From Leptospiraceae bacterium (lineage in GTDB: Bacteria > Spirochaetota > Leptospiria > Leptospirales > Leptonemataceae): a stretch of 64,000 nucleotides of DNA. Position numbers and translations under genes: made by a program. Of this stretch, positions 53,729 to 64,000 are shown piece by piece (the stretch's first letter is position 1; the number at the start of each line of letters is the position of its first letter). The DNA is taken from contig BPKM01000001.1 in assembly GCA_026005135.1 (NCBI GenBank), positions 620,001 through 684,000 of the forward strand. The letters run 5' to 3'. Below the pieces are notes generated by a model that saw nothing but the letters and a program-made list of their open reading frames with translations, made no database searches and was not told the origin of the DNA.

Positions 53729-55258
53729 ATGAAGTTAATACATTTTGAACCTATTATAAATCCAATTATAAATAATACTAAAGAAAAAGAAAATAATAAT
53801 CAAACAATTCTAAAAGAAAATTATAGTAATTTTAAAAATATATTAGAAGAAGTTTTATCTGATAAAAATTATTATACAGAAACTCAAAATGATAAACAAA
53901 ATCAAAAAATTCAAAATGAACCTAACAAATATCAGGATAATTTACAAGAAAATAATAAAAAAAATAATCAAATAGAAGCAAATGATCAAAAACAAGTAAA
54001 ACAGAATGACAATCAAGAAACAAACAGAAATCAAAAAACAAACAAACAATTAAATAAAAAAACAGATAAGCAAATAAATGATGATTCTAATGAGCAGCAT
54101 ATTTTACAAGAAAATAAACAAAAAAATAAAATTTCGGATTCAATTTTTATAAATGGTTTTCATCTTTTTATTAAAGATATTGAAAAAAACAATAAAAATA
54201 TAGAAAAACTTAATATAAATAAAAAAGTTCATAATCACAATTCTGATATCAATAATAAACAAATTCCCGTTTTAAAATTAACAGCAAATCAAAAATTAGA
54301 TATATTAGAAAATAAAATTAGTGCTCAATTAACAAATAAAAAAACAAATTTAAATCAACCAATAGTAAATCTGGACTTAGAAATAGCAATAAAGAATTCG
54401 AAAAATAAAAAAGATGCAAAAAAAATTATAGAAGAATTATTACAAAATATAGATTTAAAAGAAAATAAAGCAAATAAAATTAAAATTTCTCATCAGGAAT
54501 TGTTAAATAAAGAGAATCTTAGTGAAGTAAAACAACCTAATGAATCTAATAAAATATCTAATAAAATTGATGTTTATATAAAACCAGAATTGAAAATAAA
54601 AGAAAATCTAAGTAAAAACAATCATTTTGAACAAAAAGAATTTTCTGATAAATCAAATCTAAATCATTTTTTTCAGGAGCAAATCCAAACAAAACATATT
54701 ATGAAGGAACATTTTTCTCAATCTATAAAAGATCAATTACAGGATGCAATTAAAGATGCATTAGAAGAAATAATTTCTAAAGCAAAAATTCAATTAGGGA
54801 AGGATCATTTTTCTGCTCAAATTCGTTTAAATCCTTCTATATTTGGTTTTATGTCTGTTGATATGAGATACGAAAATGGATCTATTATATTGAAAATTTT
54901 AGTAGATAATAATGATGTATTTAAAAAATTACAGGATAATATAGAATCGATTAAATCTGAATTTGCAAAACAGGGTATTTCCTTAGATCAATTACATATA
55001 AAATTTAAAGAATCAGCAAATCAATTTCAACAAAATCAACAAGACCAGAATTTTATGTTTGATTTTCAAAATTCCCAAAAAGAGCAGAATAATAATTATT
55101 ATTTTGAACAAGCAAAAAATGATTCTATTTTTATAGAAAATGAAACCAATATACAAAAAGAAAAAGAGGATATATATGATAAAAAACCAGATAAAGAATA
55201 CAACTATGGTGAGCTTTTATCTATGAATACAAATCAAAGAAAAGAATACTGGGGGTAA
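53729..55258 (+). CDS. fliK: Flagellar hook-length control protein FliK-like
   Basis: N/Q/K-rich N-terminus; C-terminal AQIRLNPSIFGFMSVDMRYENGSIILKILVDNNDVFKKLQDNIESIKSEFAKQGISLDQLHI; precedes flgD. Confidence 0.8.
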   Translation: MKLIHFEPIINPIINNTKEKENNNQTILKENYSNFKNILEEVLSDKNYYTETQNDKQNQKIQNEPNKYQDNLQENNKKNNQIEANDQKQVKQNDNQETNRNQKTNKQLNKKTDKQINDDSNEQHILQENKQKNKISDSIFINGFHLFIKDIEKNNKNIEKLNINKKVHNHNSDINNKQIPVLKLTANQKLDILENKISAQLTNKKTNLNQPIVNLDLEIAIKNSKNKKDAKKIIEELLQNIDLKENKANKIKISHQELLNKENLSEVKQPNESNKISNKIDVYIKPELKIKENLSKNNHFEQKEFSDKSNLNHFFQEQIQTKHIMKEHFSQSIKDQLQDAIKDALEEIISKAKIQLGKDHFSAQIRLNPSIFGFMSVDMRYENGSIILKILVDNNDVFKKLQDNIESIKSEFAKQGISLDQLHIKFKESANQFQQNQQDQNFMFDFQNSQKEQNNNYYFEQAKNDSIFIENETNIQKEKEDIYDKKPDKEYNYGELLSMNTNQRKEYWG

Positions 55259-55260
55259 AT

Positions 55261-55929
55261 ATGGATGTAAATACTTTAAAAAGAAATTATATTAATCAGG
55301 ATAAGACTGTTAAAATTCAGGAATACTTAAAACAAAAGGAATTTATTGAGAAAAACAATTTACAAAATGTGGAAATTGTAGATAAAGTAAAATCCCTTGG
55401 TAAAGATGATTTCTTAAAATTACTAATAACTCAACTTTCTCATCAGGATCCTACTAAACCTATGTCAGATCAGGAATTTATCGCGCAAATGGCACAATTT
55501 TCTTCTTTAGAGCAAATGCAAAATATAGCGAAATCAATTGAAGTAATGAATCAAAGTCAAAATTTTCATTATCTTGGAAAATATGTTATTGGTAAAGATA
55601 GTATAACAGGTGATGATGTAGCAGGTGTAGTTGATGCAATATTTAAGGACGAAACTGGAACTATATATCTAAAGGTAAAAGATCATGCAATTAGTAAAGA
55701 TAATATTACTGTTATTGGTTTACCAGAGAATTTTATTAAAAAAAGAGAAGATTCTTATAAAGATCCAGCTAATTCAACAAATCATTTAGAATCACAAACT
55801 GATATTAAAAATCAAGTTAATACATCAAGAAATAATAATAGAGAATTAAATCAAACAGAAATACCAAAAAAGAATTTAGAACAAGAAATACAATTAAAGC
55901 AATACAATCAAAATATTTTAACAAAATAA
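55261..55929 (+). CDS. flgD: Flagellar hook assembly protein FlgD
   Basis: [44 protein letters not shown]. Confidence 0.93.
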   Translation: MDVNTLKRNYINQDKTVKIQEYLKQKEFIEKNNLQNVEIVDKVKSLGKDDFLKLLITQLSHQDPTKPMSDQEFIAQMAQFSSLEQMQNIAKSIEVMNQSQNFHYLGKYVIGKDSITGDDVAGVVDAIFKDETGTIYLKVKDHAISKDNITVIGLPENFIKKREDSYKDPANSTNHLESQTDIKNQVNTSRNNNRELNQTEIPKKNLEQEIQLKQYNQNILTK

Positions 55930-55942
55930 AGGGGTAAAGACT

Positions 55943-57334
55943 ATGATGCGTTCCTTATATTCTGGAGTATCCGGTTTAAAAAACCATCAAATTCGAATGG
56001 ATGTAATCGGGCACAATGTTTCCAATGTTAATACACATGGGTATAAAGCGGAAAGAGTGAATTTTATGGATTTATTAAGTCAGGAACTTTCTGGGGCTTC
56101 TGAGCCAAAAGAAAATATTGGTGGTATAAATCCCAAACAGGTAGGTCTTGGTGCATTAGTAGCTTCTATCGATAAAATTATGACTCAGGGAAGTTTACAA
56201 AATACAGGAAAAAATACAGATGTTGCTATTTCTGGCGAAGGATTTTTTATTATTCGAGATGGAGATAAACATTTCTATACAAGAGCTGGATTTTTTGATA
56301 TAGATAAAGATGGCTATTATGTTCATCCAGGAACAGGTTTAAGAGTACAGGGTTGGAATGCAAGAACAGATGAAAATGGTAATGCATATATTAACACAGC
56401 AACTTCTATAGAAGATATAAGAATTCCTTTATATCAGAAAAAACCAGCAAAAGCAACAACAGAAATTGTATATCAATCTAATTTAAATCAAGCTGTTGAT
56501 ATTGTTCCTCCAGATGCAACAGAAGAGCAAATACGAGAATTCATAGAAGGTCCACCAGAAAAGCGAAGAGGTCATGTTACTACGATAAATATTTATGATC
56601 CAGAAGGTAATAAAAGAGAATTACGATTGGAATTTTATAAAATTGGTGAAAATTTATGGAGAAGCAGGGTTCATATAGATAATGCAGAAAATATTACAGT
56701 AAATGTAGTAGGTCCAGGAGGTATTGATACAAATATTCCTGGAAATAATCAATTTGATATTGGTTTTACCAGTGATGGAAAAATTGCTTCTGTAACAGAT
56801 GGTGCAGATACTTTAAATTCTGGTGACTTAGATGTATTTGTTACATTTAGAATACCCGGAAATCCAGAACCTCAAACCATTCGTTTAAAAATGGGAGAAG
56901 CTGGTACCGTAAAAGGAATAACCCAATTTGCTTCTGAATTTACAACACGTGCGAAAGAACAGGATGGTTATCCAATGGGATATTTAGAGGCATTTACAAT
57001 TGATAATACTGGAACAATTATTGGAACATATACTAATGGTGTAAAAGAACCTCTTGCAAAAATTGCCTTAGCTATATTTACAAATCCAGCTGGTTTAAAT
57101 AAAGAAGGAGAAACAAAATTCAGTTATTCAATGAACTCTGGAGAACCAAATATTGGAGAGGCTGGTTCTGGTGGTAGAGGAAAAATTTTAGCTGGACTTT
57201 TAGAAATGTCCAATGTGGATTTAACAGATCAATTTACAGATATGATTGTAACACAACGAGGCTTTCAAGCCAATTCAAGAACTATTACTACTACTGATCA
57301 AATGATTCAGGAAGTACTTGGATTAAAACGATAA
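55943..57334 (+). CDS. flgE: Flagellar hook protein FlgE
   Basis: [79 protein letters not shown]. Confidence 0.95.
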   Translation: MMRSLYSGVSGLKNHQIRMDVIGHNVSNVNTHGYKAERVNFMDLLSQELSGASEPKENIGGINPKQVGLGALVASIDKIMTQGSLQNTGKNTDVAISGEGFFIIRDGDKHFYTRAGFFDIDKDGYYVHPGTGLRVQGWNARTDENGNAYINTATSIEDIRIPLYQKKPAKATTEIVYQSNLNQAVDIVPPDATEEQIREFIEGPPEKRRGHVTTINIYDPEGNKRELRLEFYKIGENLWRSRVHIDNAENITVNVVGPGGIDTNIPGNNQFDIGFTSDGKIASVTDGADTLNSGDLDVFVTFRIPGNPEPQTIRLKMGEAGTVKGITQFASEFTTRAKEQDGYPMGYLEAFTIDNTGTIIGTYTNGVKEPLAKIALAIFTNPAGLNKEGETKFSYSMNSGEPNIGEAGSGGRGKILAGLLEMSNVDLTDQFTDMIVTQRGFQANSRTITTTDQMIQEVLGLKR

Positions 57335-57340
57335 TATAGG

Positions 57341-57362
57341 GAAGGGCATAAGCCCTTCTTTT
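57341..57362. terminator. Bidirectional intrinsic terminator between flgE and the convergent DsbA-like gene
   Basis: gaagggc-ataa-gcccttc followed by ttttaatt. Confidence 0.75.
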
Positions 57363-58422
57363 AATTAGCTAATTCTTCTTGTATAATTGTTTCGAATTCA
57401 GAAATAGGTACTGCTCCTGTTAACTTTCTACCATTAATAAAAAATGCTGGTGTTCCACTTACTCCTAATTCTGAACCTTCTTTTATATCTTCATCGATTT
57501 CGTTTTTTATCTCTGGATTTGCAATACAATTTCTATAATCTTTCTGAGAAATACCAAATGCTAAGGCTTTTTTCTCTAAGGATTCTTTTTTAAAATCTTC
57601 TTTGGTTCGATTTTCGGAAAATAATGCATCGTAATAATCCCAGAATTTTTCTGGTTTTAATTTATAGACACAATTTGCTGCAATATGGGCATCCATAGCA
57701 TGCGTATGGAAATCTAAAGGAAAATCTTTAAATACCCATTTAATTTTATCTTTATATTTTTCTCTTAATTCTCTTGTTGTTTTCTGTGCTTTTAAACAAA
57801 AAGGGCATTCAAAATCAGAAAATTCTACAATAACGATTTTACCATCGGGATTACCTCGAAATGGTTCATTTTGAATATTAACATTTGCTCGCTCAAATGG
57901 TTCGACATATCCATATTTTTGTTTTAATCGAGCTATTTCTTTAAAAAATGCTTCCTGAATTTTACCCTGTTTTAAATAATTAAATATACGGATTTTAAAA
58001 TCTTCTTTATCGATATCTTTTTCTTTTATCTGACCAGTTTCTACCATTTTATTATAGAATTCATCTACTTCTTTTTGTGTGGGGTTTTCTGCTTTATTTT
58101 GAATTTCTTGCATATATTGATCAAGAGTGATTCCTTTCGCAATTGCTTCTTTTTCGAACATTTTTTGATGAGCAAGTTCTATTAAAAGTTCGCGAACTTT
58201 TTCTTCATATTGTTTTCGTAGTTGATTGTAACGTTCTGGCATTGCTTTAGCAAGATCGCTCTCTGTTAATTTTTCTCCATCTACTTCTATATATACCCCT
58301 TCCTGTTTACAAAAGGATAAAATCAAAATTATTAAAAAAAATATATATTTTGTAGATTTAAACTTCATTTTTATCTCCTTTTTTCTATAAAATTTAATAT
58401 ATTTCTGAATTTTGGAAAACAA
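57361..58422 (-). CDS. DsbA-family thioredoxin-fold lipoprotein with SurA-like N-terminal region (start may be the internal Met at MKFKSTKY)
   Basis: FLIILILSFCKQEG lipobox; VIVEFSDFECPFCLKAQKTTRELREKY (CPFC); GVSGTPAFFINGRKLTGAVP. Confidence 0.85.
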   Translation of the reverse strand: MFSKIQKYIKFYRKKEIKMKFKSTKYIFFLIILILSFCKQEGVYIEVDGEKLTESDLAKAMPERYNQLRKQYEEKVRELLIELAHQKMFEKEAIAKGITLDQYMQEIQNKAENPTQKEVDEFYNKMVETGQIKEKDIDKEDFKIRIFNYLKQGKIQEAFFKEIARLKQKYGYVEPFERANVNIQNEPFRGNPDGKIVIVEFSDFECPFCLKAQKTTRELREKYKDKIKWVFKDFPLDFHTHAMDAHIAANCVYKLKPEKFWDYYDALFSENRTKEDFKKESLEKKALAFGISQKDYRNCIANPEIKNEIDEDIKEGSELGVSGTPAFFINGRKLTGAVPISEFETIIQEELAN

Positions 58423-59374
58423 TTTTTCTTATATCCATTGTTTCTGGATATACTATTAAACCCGTATAATCAGGTAAACAAAATTTTATAAGAAATTTAT
58501 GTTTTTTTTGATGGTTAAGAAGTTGATTTAGTTTTGATAGTTGTTCCTTAAAATAAGAATCTTTTTGTTTATCATAGTAAATAATTAAACTGGGTCCAGA
58601 ACCAGATAAACTCATACCATAACAACCTATCTTTTGAATATAGTTTTTAATTTCTTTTATAAAAGGAAGTTGTGCATAACGAACAGGTTCATGTAATTTA
58701 TCTGATTGTAGAGCATAAATTAAATATTCTGGGTTTCTGGAATGTAAATATTCTAACCATAAAAGGCATCCTTTCATATTTGATAAAACTTCTTCTCTAT
58801 TATAATAAGTTTTTAATTTCTTTCTACTATCGTCTGTTGAAATTTCAAAATCTGGGATAAGAGCACATAGACCAAGATCTTCTGGCACTTCTTTTTTTAT
58901 TATATGCTTGGAATTATAACAAAAAACCCATCCACCAATACGTGCAGGTACTACATTATCTGGATGATTTTCTAATTCTAAAAAATATTGTATCTCTTGT
59001 TCTAAATTGATTTGAATTTGTTTTTTCTGTAAAATTACTTTTGCAGCTTGAACACCGGCTACAATAGCAGTGGCAGAAGAACCAAAACCTTTACCAGTAC
59101 TTACATCCATATAAATTGTTACCTTCCATTTTGGTAATTCTTCTTCTCTATAGTTATATTTTAATAAAACATTTTTGTAAGATTGATAAATCAAATTTTT
59201 ATGCAAGTTAGAAAAGGGTAGTTTATTACCATCAATATTATAAATTTCGAAAGATGTATTGGGATTAAATTCAAATTCAATGTAATTATAAAGATCAAGT
59301 GCCATACCAAAAAGATCAAAACCAGGACCGAGATTAGCAGTTGTTGCAGGAATACGAATTAGAAGATTTTTCAT
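58394..59374 (-). CDS. thrB: Homoserine kinase (GHMP family)
   Basis: IRIPATTANLGPGFDLFGMALDLYN; GKGFGSSATAIVAGVQAA; LENHPDNVVPARIGGWVF; GMSLSGSGPSLI. Confidence 0.93.
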   Translation of the reverse strand: MKNLLIRIPATTANLGPGFDLFGMALDLYNYIEFEFNPNTSFEIYNIDGNKLPFSNLHKNLIYQSYKNVLLKYNYREEELPKWKVTIYMDVSTGKGFGSSATAIVAGVQAAKVILQKKQIQINLEQEIQYFLELENHPDNVVPARIGGWVFCYNSKHIIKKEVPEDLGLCALIPDFEISTDDSRKKLKTYYNREEVLSNMKGCLLWLEYLHSRNPEYLIYALQSDKLHEPVRYAQLPFIKEIKNYIQKIGCYGMSLSGSGPSLIIYYDKQKDSYFKEQLSKLNQLLNHQKKHKFLIKFCLPDYTGLIVYPETMDIRKIVFQNSEIY

Positions 59375-59391
59375 ATAATTTTTATTTTTTA

Positions 59392-59706
59392 TTAGTCCAT
59401 TATGCAGGTACCAGTAAATTTAGAACCAGATTCTACTTCTAAATCTTTACAGGATAGATCACCTCTTATCAAGGAATTTTTTCTTAAAATAATTTTATTT
59501 TCTGCTATTATATTTCCTTTTAGTTTTCCATAATGTTCTAAATTTTTTGTTTTAATGTCCGCTTCTACTTCACCTGATGGACCTATAATTAAATTTCCCA
59601 AAGATTCTATTGTTCCCTGAAAAAAACCTTCTATTTTAACTGTATGATCAAATTTAAGATGACCTCGAAATTTAATATCTTTACTGATCGTTGTCTGTCT
59701 TTCCAT
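59392..59706 (-). CDS. Bactofilin-family protein
   Basis: ISKDIKFRGHLKFDHTVKIEGFFQGTIESLGNLIIGPSGEVEADIKTKNLEHYGKLKGNI. Confidence 0.9.
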   Translation of the reverse strand: MERQTTISKDIKFRGHLKFDHTVKIEGFFQGTIESLGNLIIGPSGEVEADIKTKNLEHYGKLKGNIIAENKIILRKNSLIRGDLSCKDLEVESGSKFTGTCIMD

Positions 59707-59743
59707 TTGAGTTTTGATATTTTTTTTATGGTAAGGTAGTCAA

Positions 59744-60652
59744 GTGTTTCCGATATTTTTAATAATGAAATCTTACGAAAGATTAAAGTATTTAGATGAC
59801 GTAACAATAGAACATCCTTCTTTAAATTTAAAGAATAATACATTAAATGATGAAGAAAAAGAAATATTACTTTATCTCTGGAAAAGAAGAAAACCTTCTC
59901 CTGGTTATAATCGATCTTATTATGCAGAATTTCCTGATGGAACCAAAGTGATTATTGAATATAATTTTGTAAGAGAAATTATAAAAATAGAATTATTCCC
60001 GGTAGATGAACATAGACATTATTATGTAATGATTCAAAGAGGAACTATTTTACAGGAAAGGGAATTTCAATCCAACCGACCTGTATCTCTTTATTCTCGT
60101 ATAGGTAAATATAAAAAATTTTTTAGTTATTTATTCGATGAACAGGTATTAAAAACAATTGGGGGATGTTATGAGATTCCATTAAAATCAAAACATCCAT
60201 ATGGAACTTCAGATTTTAATACATTACAATTTAAACAACGATTTAATAAATTTAAACCAAAAAAATTTTGGATAAGATTAAAAGAATATTTAGAACAAAA
60301 AGAAAAAAAACAAAAACAATATAAAGGATTTAAAAAATTATTATATAGATTGCCAGCAGATTTATTTGATACTTTTATTATAATATATTTATTTCGTTTA
60401 TTCTATACTGGAGAAATAACAGCAATTGCATTTAGTTTATATTCTATTTTTTATAGTCTTTTAGCTGGTTTTATAGATATTTATTGGCGAAGAAGAAATC
60501 CTATTGTTATTAAAACGTTATTATTATCATTACCAGGTATAATAATCTTCTGGTTTCGTTATCAATTAGATTTATGGGGTATACAGGAACCAGCACATCA
60601 TTATTTACATGTTTTATATTATCTTTTAAAACAGAAATTAGGCATTACATAA
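59744..60652 (+). CDS. Hypothetical membrane protein (N-terminal soluble region plus C-terminal TM helices)
   Basis: Long ORF; hydrophobic C-terminal third; no recognised family; start may be the internal Met at 59765. Confidence 0.55.
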   Translation: MFPIFLIMKSYERLKYLDDVTIEHPSLNLKNNTLNDEEKEILLYLWKRRKPSPGYNRSYYAEFPDGTKVIIEYNFVREIIKIELFPVDEHRHYYVMIQRGTILQEREFQSNRPVSLYSRIGKYKKFFSYLFDEQVLKTIGGCYEIPLKSKHPYGTSDFNTLQFKQRFNKFKPKKFWIRLKEYLEQKEKKQKQYKGFKKLLYRLPADLFDTFIIIYLFRLFYTGEITAIAFSLYSIFYSLLAGFIDIYWRRRNPIVIKTLLLSLPGIIIFWFRYQLDLWGIQEPAHHYLHVLYYLLKQKLGIT

Positions 60653-60696
60653 AATTTGCTTTACTTTTAAGTATTAAAATTTATTAAGAAATAAGT

Positions 60697-61155
60697 ATGA
60701 ATACTGCAATAGAAAATAAATATGTAATTTTTACTCTTGATGAAGAAGAATATGGATTTGATGTTTCTCGTGTTTTAGAAATTGTTCGTTTAGAAAAATT
60801 AATACCTATTCCCCATTCGAAGGATTATTTTTTAGGTATGGTAGATATAAGGGGGAAGGTAATACCAGTTATAGATTTAAAAAAGAAGTTAGCTATTCAT
60901 CAAGAAAACTCTTTAAGACCAGAAAAATTAATCGTTATAGAACTTTTTGGTAAAAAAGTAGCCGTTGCAGTAGATAAAGTTCTTAATGTAATAGATTTTG
61001 AACCAGATGAAATAGATGCTGGTCCCCCTGCAGTAAAATCCTTTCATACAAAATATATTTCTGGTATTGGAAAAAAAGATAATCGTTTTATAGTTTTAAT
61101 AAATTTAAATACACTTTTTACAGAAGAAGAAGTAAAAGAGCTTTTTATAAATTAA
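60697..61155 (+). CDS. cheW: Chemotaxis coupling protein CheW
   Basis: YVIFTLDEEEYGFDVSRVLEIVRLEKLIPIPHSKDYFLGMVDIRGKVIPVIDLKKKL. Confidence 0.95.
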   Translation: MNTAIENKYVIFTLDEEEYGFDVSRVLEIVRLEKLIPIPHSKDYFLGMVDIRGKVIPVIDLKKKLAIHQENSLRPEKLIVIELFGKKVAVAVDKVLNVIDFEPDEIDAGPPAVKSFHTKYISGIGKKDNRFIVLINLNTLFTEEEVKELFIN

Positions 61156-61240
61156 AAAAATTACAAAAATCACACACTTAAAATCAATTTTTGTTTGACC
61201 TAAAAAGAAACATAAAAAAACTTGTATCCATCTAACAGAG

Positions 61241-61313
61241 GAGGCCGTAGCTCAGTCGGTAGAGCACCTCCCTTTTAAGGAGGGTGTCCCGGGTTCGATT
61301 CCCGGCGGCCTCA
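61241..61313 (+). tRNA. tRNA-Lys (TTT), CCA not encoded
   Basis: GAGGCCGTAGCTCAGTCGGTAGAGCACCTCCCTTTTAAGGAGGGTGTCCCGGGTTCGATTCCCGGCGGCCTCA; loop CTTTTAA. Confidence 0.95.
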
Positions 61314-61318
61314 TACAA

Positions 61319-61390
61319 GCCCCGTTCGTCTAGTGGTTAGGACATCGCCCTTTCACGGCGGTAACAGGGGTTCGACTCCCCTACGGGGTG
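61319..61390 (+). tRNA. tRNA-Glu (TTC), copy 1
   Basis: GCCCCGTTCGTCTAGTGGTTAGGACATCGCCCTTTCACGGCGGTAACAGGGGTTCGACTCCCCTACGGGGTG; loop CTTTCAC. Confidence 0.95.
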
Positions 61391-61434
61391 CTTAACCACT
61401 TTTTCGTTTTAATGAATAAAATTTTATTCTTTAT

Positions 61435-61506
61435 GCCCCGTTCGTCTAGTGGTTAGGACATCGCCCTTTCACGGCGGTAACAGGGGTTCGACTCCCCTAC
61501 GGGGTG
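61435..61506 (+). tRNA. tRNA-Glu (TTC), copy 2, identical to copy 1
   Basis: Exact repeat of 61319-61390. Confidence 0.95.
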
Positions 61507-64000
61507 CTTTCTTTTAAAATTTTAAATAATTCAGTTTCTGGCATAGGTTTTCCTAATAAGAATCCTTGAGCATAATCACATTGTAATTGTTTAAGAAAAT
61601 CGAGTTCTATTTCTTTTTCTATACCTTCTGCAACTACTTTAAAATTTAATTTTTTTGCTAATTGTATAATTGCTTCGATAATGATAATTTTCTTATCATT
61701 AATAGATAATTCTTTAATAAGTTGTCTATCGATTTTTAAAATCGAAATAGGTAATTTTTCTATATATGCTAAGGAAGAATAGCCAGAGCCAAAATCATCT
61801 AAGGCAAAGTGAATATTTAATTTATTAAGTTCTTTTATAATTTCTATTACTTGATTATAATCTTTTATAAGTGTGGATTCTGTTATTTCAAATACTAAAT
61901 AAGATGGATCAATTTCATAATTCTTAATTTTTTGTTTTATTTTATTAATAAAATTCGATTTATATAAAGTGGCTGGAGAAAGATTAATCGAAATAGATAT
62001 AAGTTTATTATTCTGTTGTAATTTTTTGTAAAAAACAAATACTAAATCAAAAATAATATTTTCTACTTCGATTAATTGTCCCGTTTCTTCTAAATAAGGA
62101 ATAAATTTTGCGGGAGATATCATTTCTCCCTGATGGAACCAACGAATTAAAGCCTCTGCACCATAAATAGAACGTTCATTTAAAGAAAAATAAGGTTGAT
62201 AATACATCTGGAATTCTTTTTTTTCTATAGCATTATAGATATTTTGTTTTACGAAAAGGAAATTTTTCATTTTTTCTTGTAATTGTTTTTGATAAAACTC
62301 ATAAGTAAATTCATTATCTTTTTTAGCATTAAATAAAGCACTTTCTGCTTTTTTGATTAATGTTTCTATAATAAGATTAGGATTATTTAATTCTTTTATG
62401 GAAGCATCTATATCTTCTGGAAATATAGAAATACCAGCATGATAAGAATAATTTACATTGATTGTTTGATCTTTTTCTGGTATTGTTAACGTATAATTTT
62501 TTTTACATAGGTTTTTTAATAAATCGAATAATATTGTAATTTTTTCTTGATAAGAATTCGAATCTAAGGGAAGAAGTATTAAAAATTCATCATCACCTTT
62601 TCTGCATAGAAAATATTTTAAATTCATTTGGTTTAATGTATTCCCTTAAGATAGAGATACAAATTGTCTTAAATAAAAATCTCCTATTTGTATACCATAA
62701 TGATCATTAATATAATGAAATCGATAAATATCGATATCAATTAAAATAAATGGTTTTGCTTCTAATTTTAAATAATGTTCTAATTCTTCTATAAAGAATG
62801 TTCGATTGGGTAATTTGGTAACTGGATCATATAAAAATTTAATTTGTAATTGTTCTTCTAATTTGATTTTTTCTGTCACATCAATACCAATAGAAGCAAA
62901 TTTTGTTATTCGATTATTTTCTATAATTGGTATTATACTTTTTTGTATATAAAATAATTCTCCATTTTTTTTACGATTAATAAATAAATCATTAAATGGT
63001 TGTTTATTTAAAATGGTATTCCATAATTTTTTATAAAATTCCTTTGGATAGAGATGAGAAGAAAAAATTTTAGGATCTTTTCCCTGTAATTCGTCGAAAG
63101 AATAACCTGTTAATTTTTCTACGTAAGGATTTGTAAAAATAATTTGATTTTTTTCGTTTGTAATAATAAGTTCTATAGGGGATTTTTCTATTATCAATTG
63201 TAATATATTTAACCATTGTTTTTGGTAAATTTTATATATACTATATTCTAAATTTGCTTTAATGCGATATAATAAATCTACTTCTTCTTCGTTAAAATAG
63301 TTTTTTATATCTGTATATAAATTAATACTTAATATTTCTTCTGGAGTTTTAATAGGAATAGAACAAGAAGCATTAAAATTAAATTGTTTTAATCGTTCTA
63401 ACCAGGGAAGCATATCTTTATTTTCAAAAGAATAATTATTAAAAATAATTTGATTTTCTCTATGAACTCTTCCCGTAGGACCTTTACCAAATGGTGATTC
63501 TGGATCAGAACTTATGGTTAAATTATTTATATAATTTTTATAAAATTCCTCTTTTGATTTTATAATAATAGGTTCAATTTGCTTATTTTCTTTTTCTTTT
63601 CCGATCCAGACCAGTAAAAATTGACCAGAATCAATTAAAACATCACAAATTTCCTGTAAAATTTCGTTTATATTATCTTTAACTAATAAAATATCTTGAA
63701 TTTGTGTTAATGTTTTATATAAATGGGATAATTGCTTGTTTTTTTCTTCCTGTAATTTTTTTTCTGTTATATCTATAACAATACCTAATCCATGATATTT
63801 ACCCTGATATAAAATTGTATTGGCATAAACCATTACCCATTTTATTTCTCCAGATTTTGTTTTAAGGGGTGCTTCTGAATAATGTTTTTCGAGTAATTTT
63901 CCATTTATACGGTTTAAGGCAACTTGTTTAATTTGCTCTCTGATAGATTCTCCTGCAAGTTCCCATAAAGGCATTTTATATAGTTCTTCTTTAAAATAAC
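61497..64000 (-). CDS. PAS-GAF-PAS-GGDEF-EAL signalling protein, interrupted by a compensated double frameshift; N-terminus beyond window
   Basis: PAS boxes; GGDEF-like DPVTKLPNRTFF...RKGDDEFLILLP; EAL-type AEALIRW, FALDDFGSGYSSLAYIEKLPISILKID, VVAEGIE; in-frame TAA at 62646-62648 with the missing GGDEF segment in another frame. Confidence 0.82.

Noticed and set aside
9691-59843. Other short antisense ORFs (9691-9894, 19409-19615, 20725-20910, 21856-22119, 27616-27798, 33508-33699, 34717-34917, 36714-36905, 40005-40235, 47024-47212, 48216-48434, 48810-49025, 49115-49348, 50725-50925, 58672-58860, 59631-59843)
   Set aside because: Short, overlap better-supported genes on the other strand, low-complexity composition expected by chance.
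61319-61506. Duplicate 72-bp sequence as a mobile repeat
   Set aside because: Both copies are complete tRNA-Glu genes.
62646-62648. TAA readthrough or stop-codon reassignment in the GGDEF-EAL gene
   Set aside because: The missing GGDEF residues are present in another frame, so a compensated frameshift explains it; TAA, TAG and TGA all end other genes here normally.

Overview
AT-rich bacterial chromosomal window. Its gene content suggests a flagellated, diderm, spirochaete-like organism, possibly Leptospirales-related (inference only): flgB/flgC, fliK-flgD-flgE, cheW, an MCP, bactofilin, many lipoproteins with relaxed lipoboxes, and a very large fused acyl-CoA carboxylase. Most of the window is housekeeping: dusA, ruvB, rsmI, coaD, purC, thrB, namZ-like, CDF transporter, tRNA-Asp, tRNA-Lys and two identical tRNA-Glu. 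Points that stand out: (1) a ~4.6 kb tandem array of Rpn/PD-(D/E)XK-like genes between rsmI and ruvB, flanked by ~93-bp direct repeats of the rsmI 3' end, with one copy cleanly interrupted by an IS30-family element (3-bp TSD) whose transposase stop codon lies in target DNA; (2) a divergent AsmA/TamB-like and protease-propeller-Omp85-like gene pair; (3) a glycogen locus with a GlgX-MalQ fusion beside a GT4/GH57 pair; (4) a eukaryote-like single-chain BC-BCCP-CT carboxylase divergent from a freestanding acyltransferase resembling the type-I FAS AT domain; (5) nine single frame breaks, all of +1 sign, in eight genes, plus a compensated double frameshift in a GGDEF-EAL gene; (6) a MITE-like element with IS6-like ends and an 8-bp direct repeat. 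Family assignments come from reading motifs; no database search was run.
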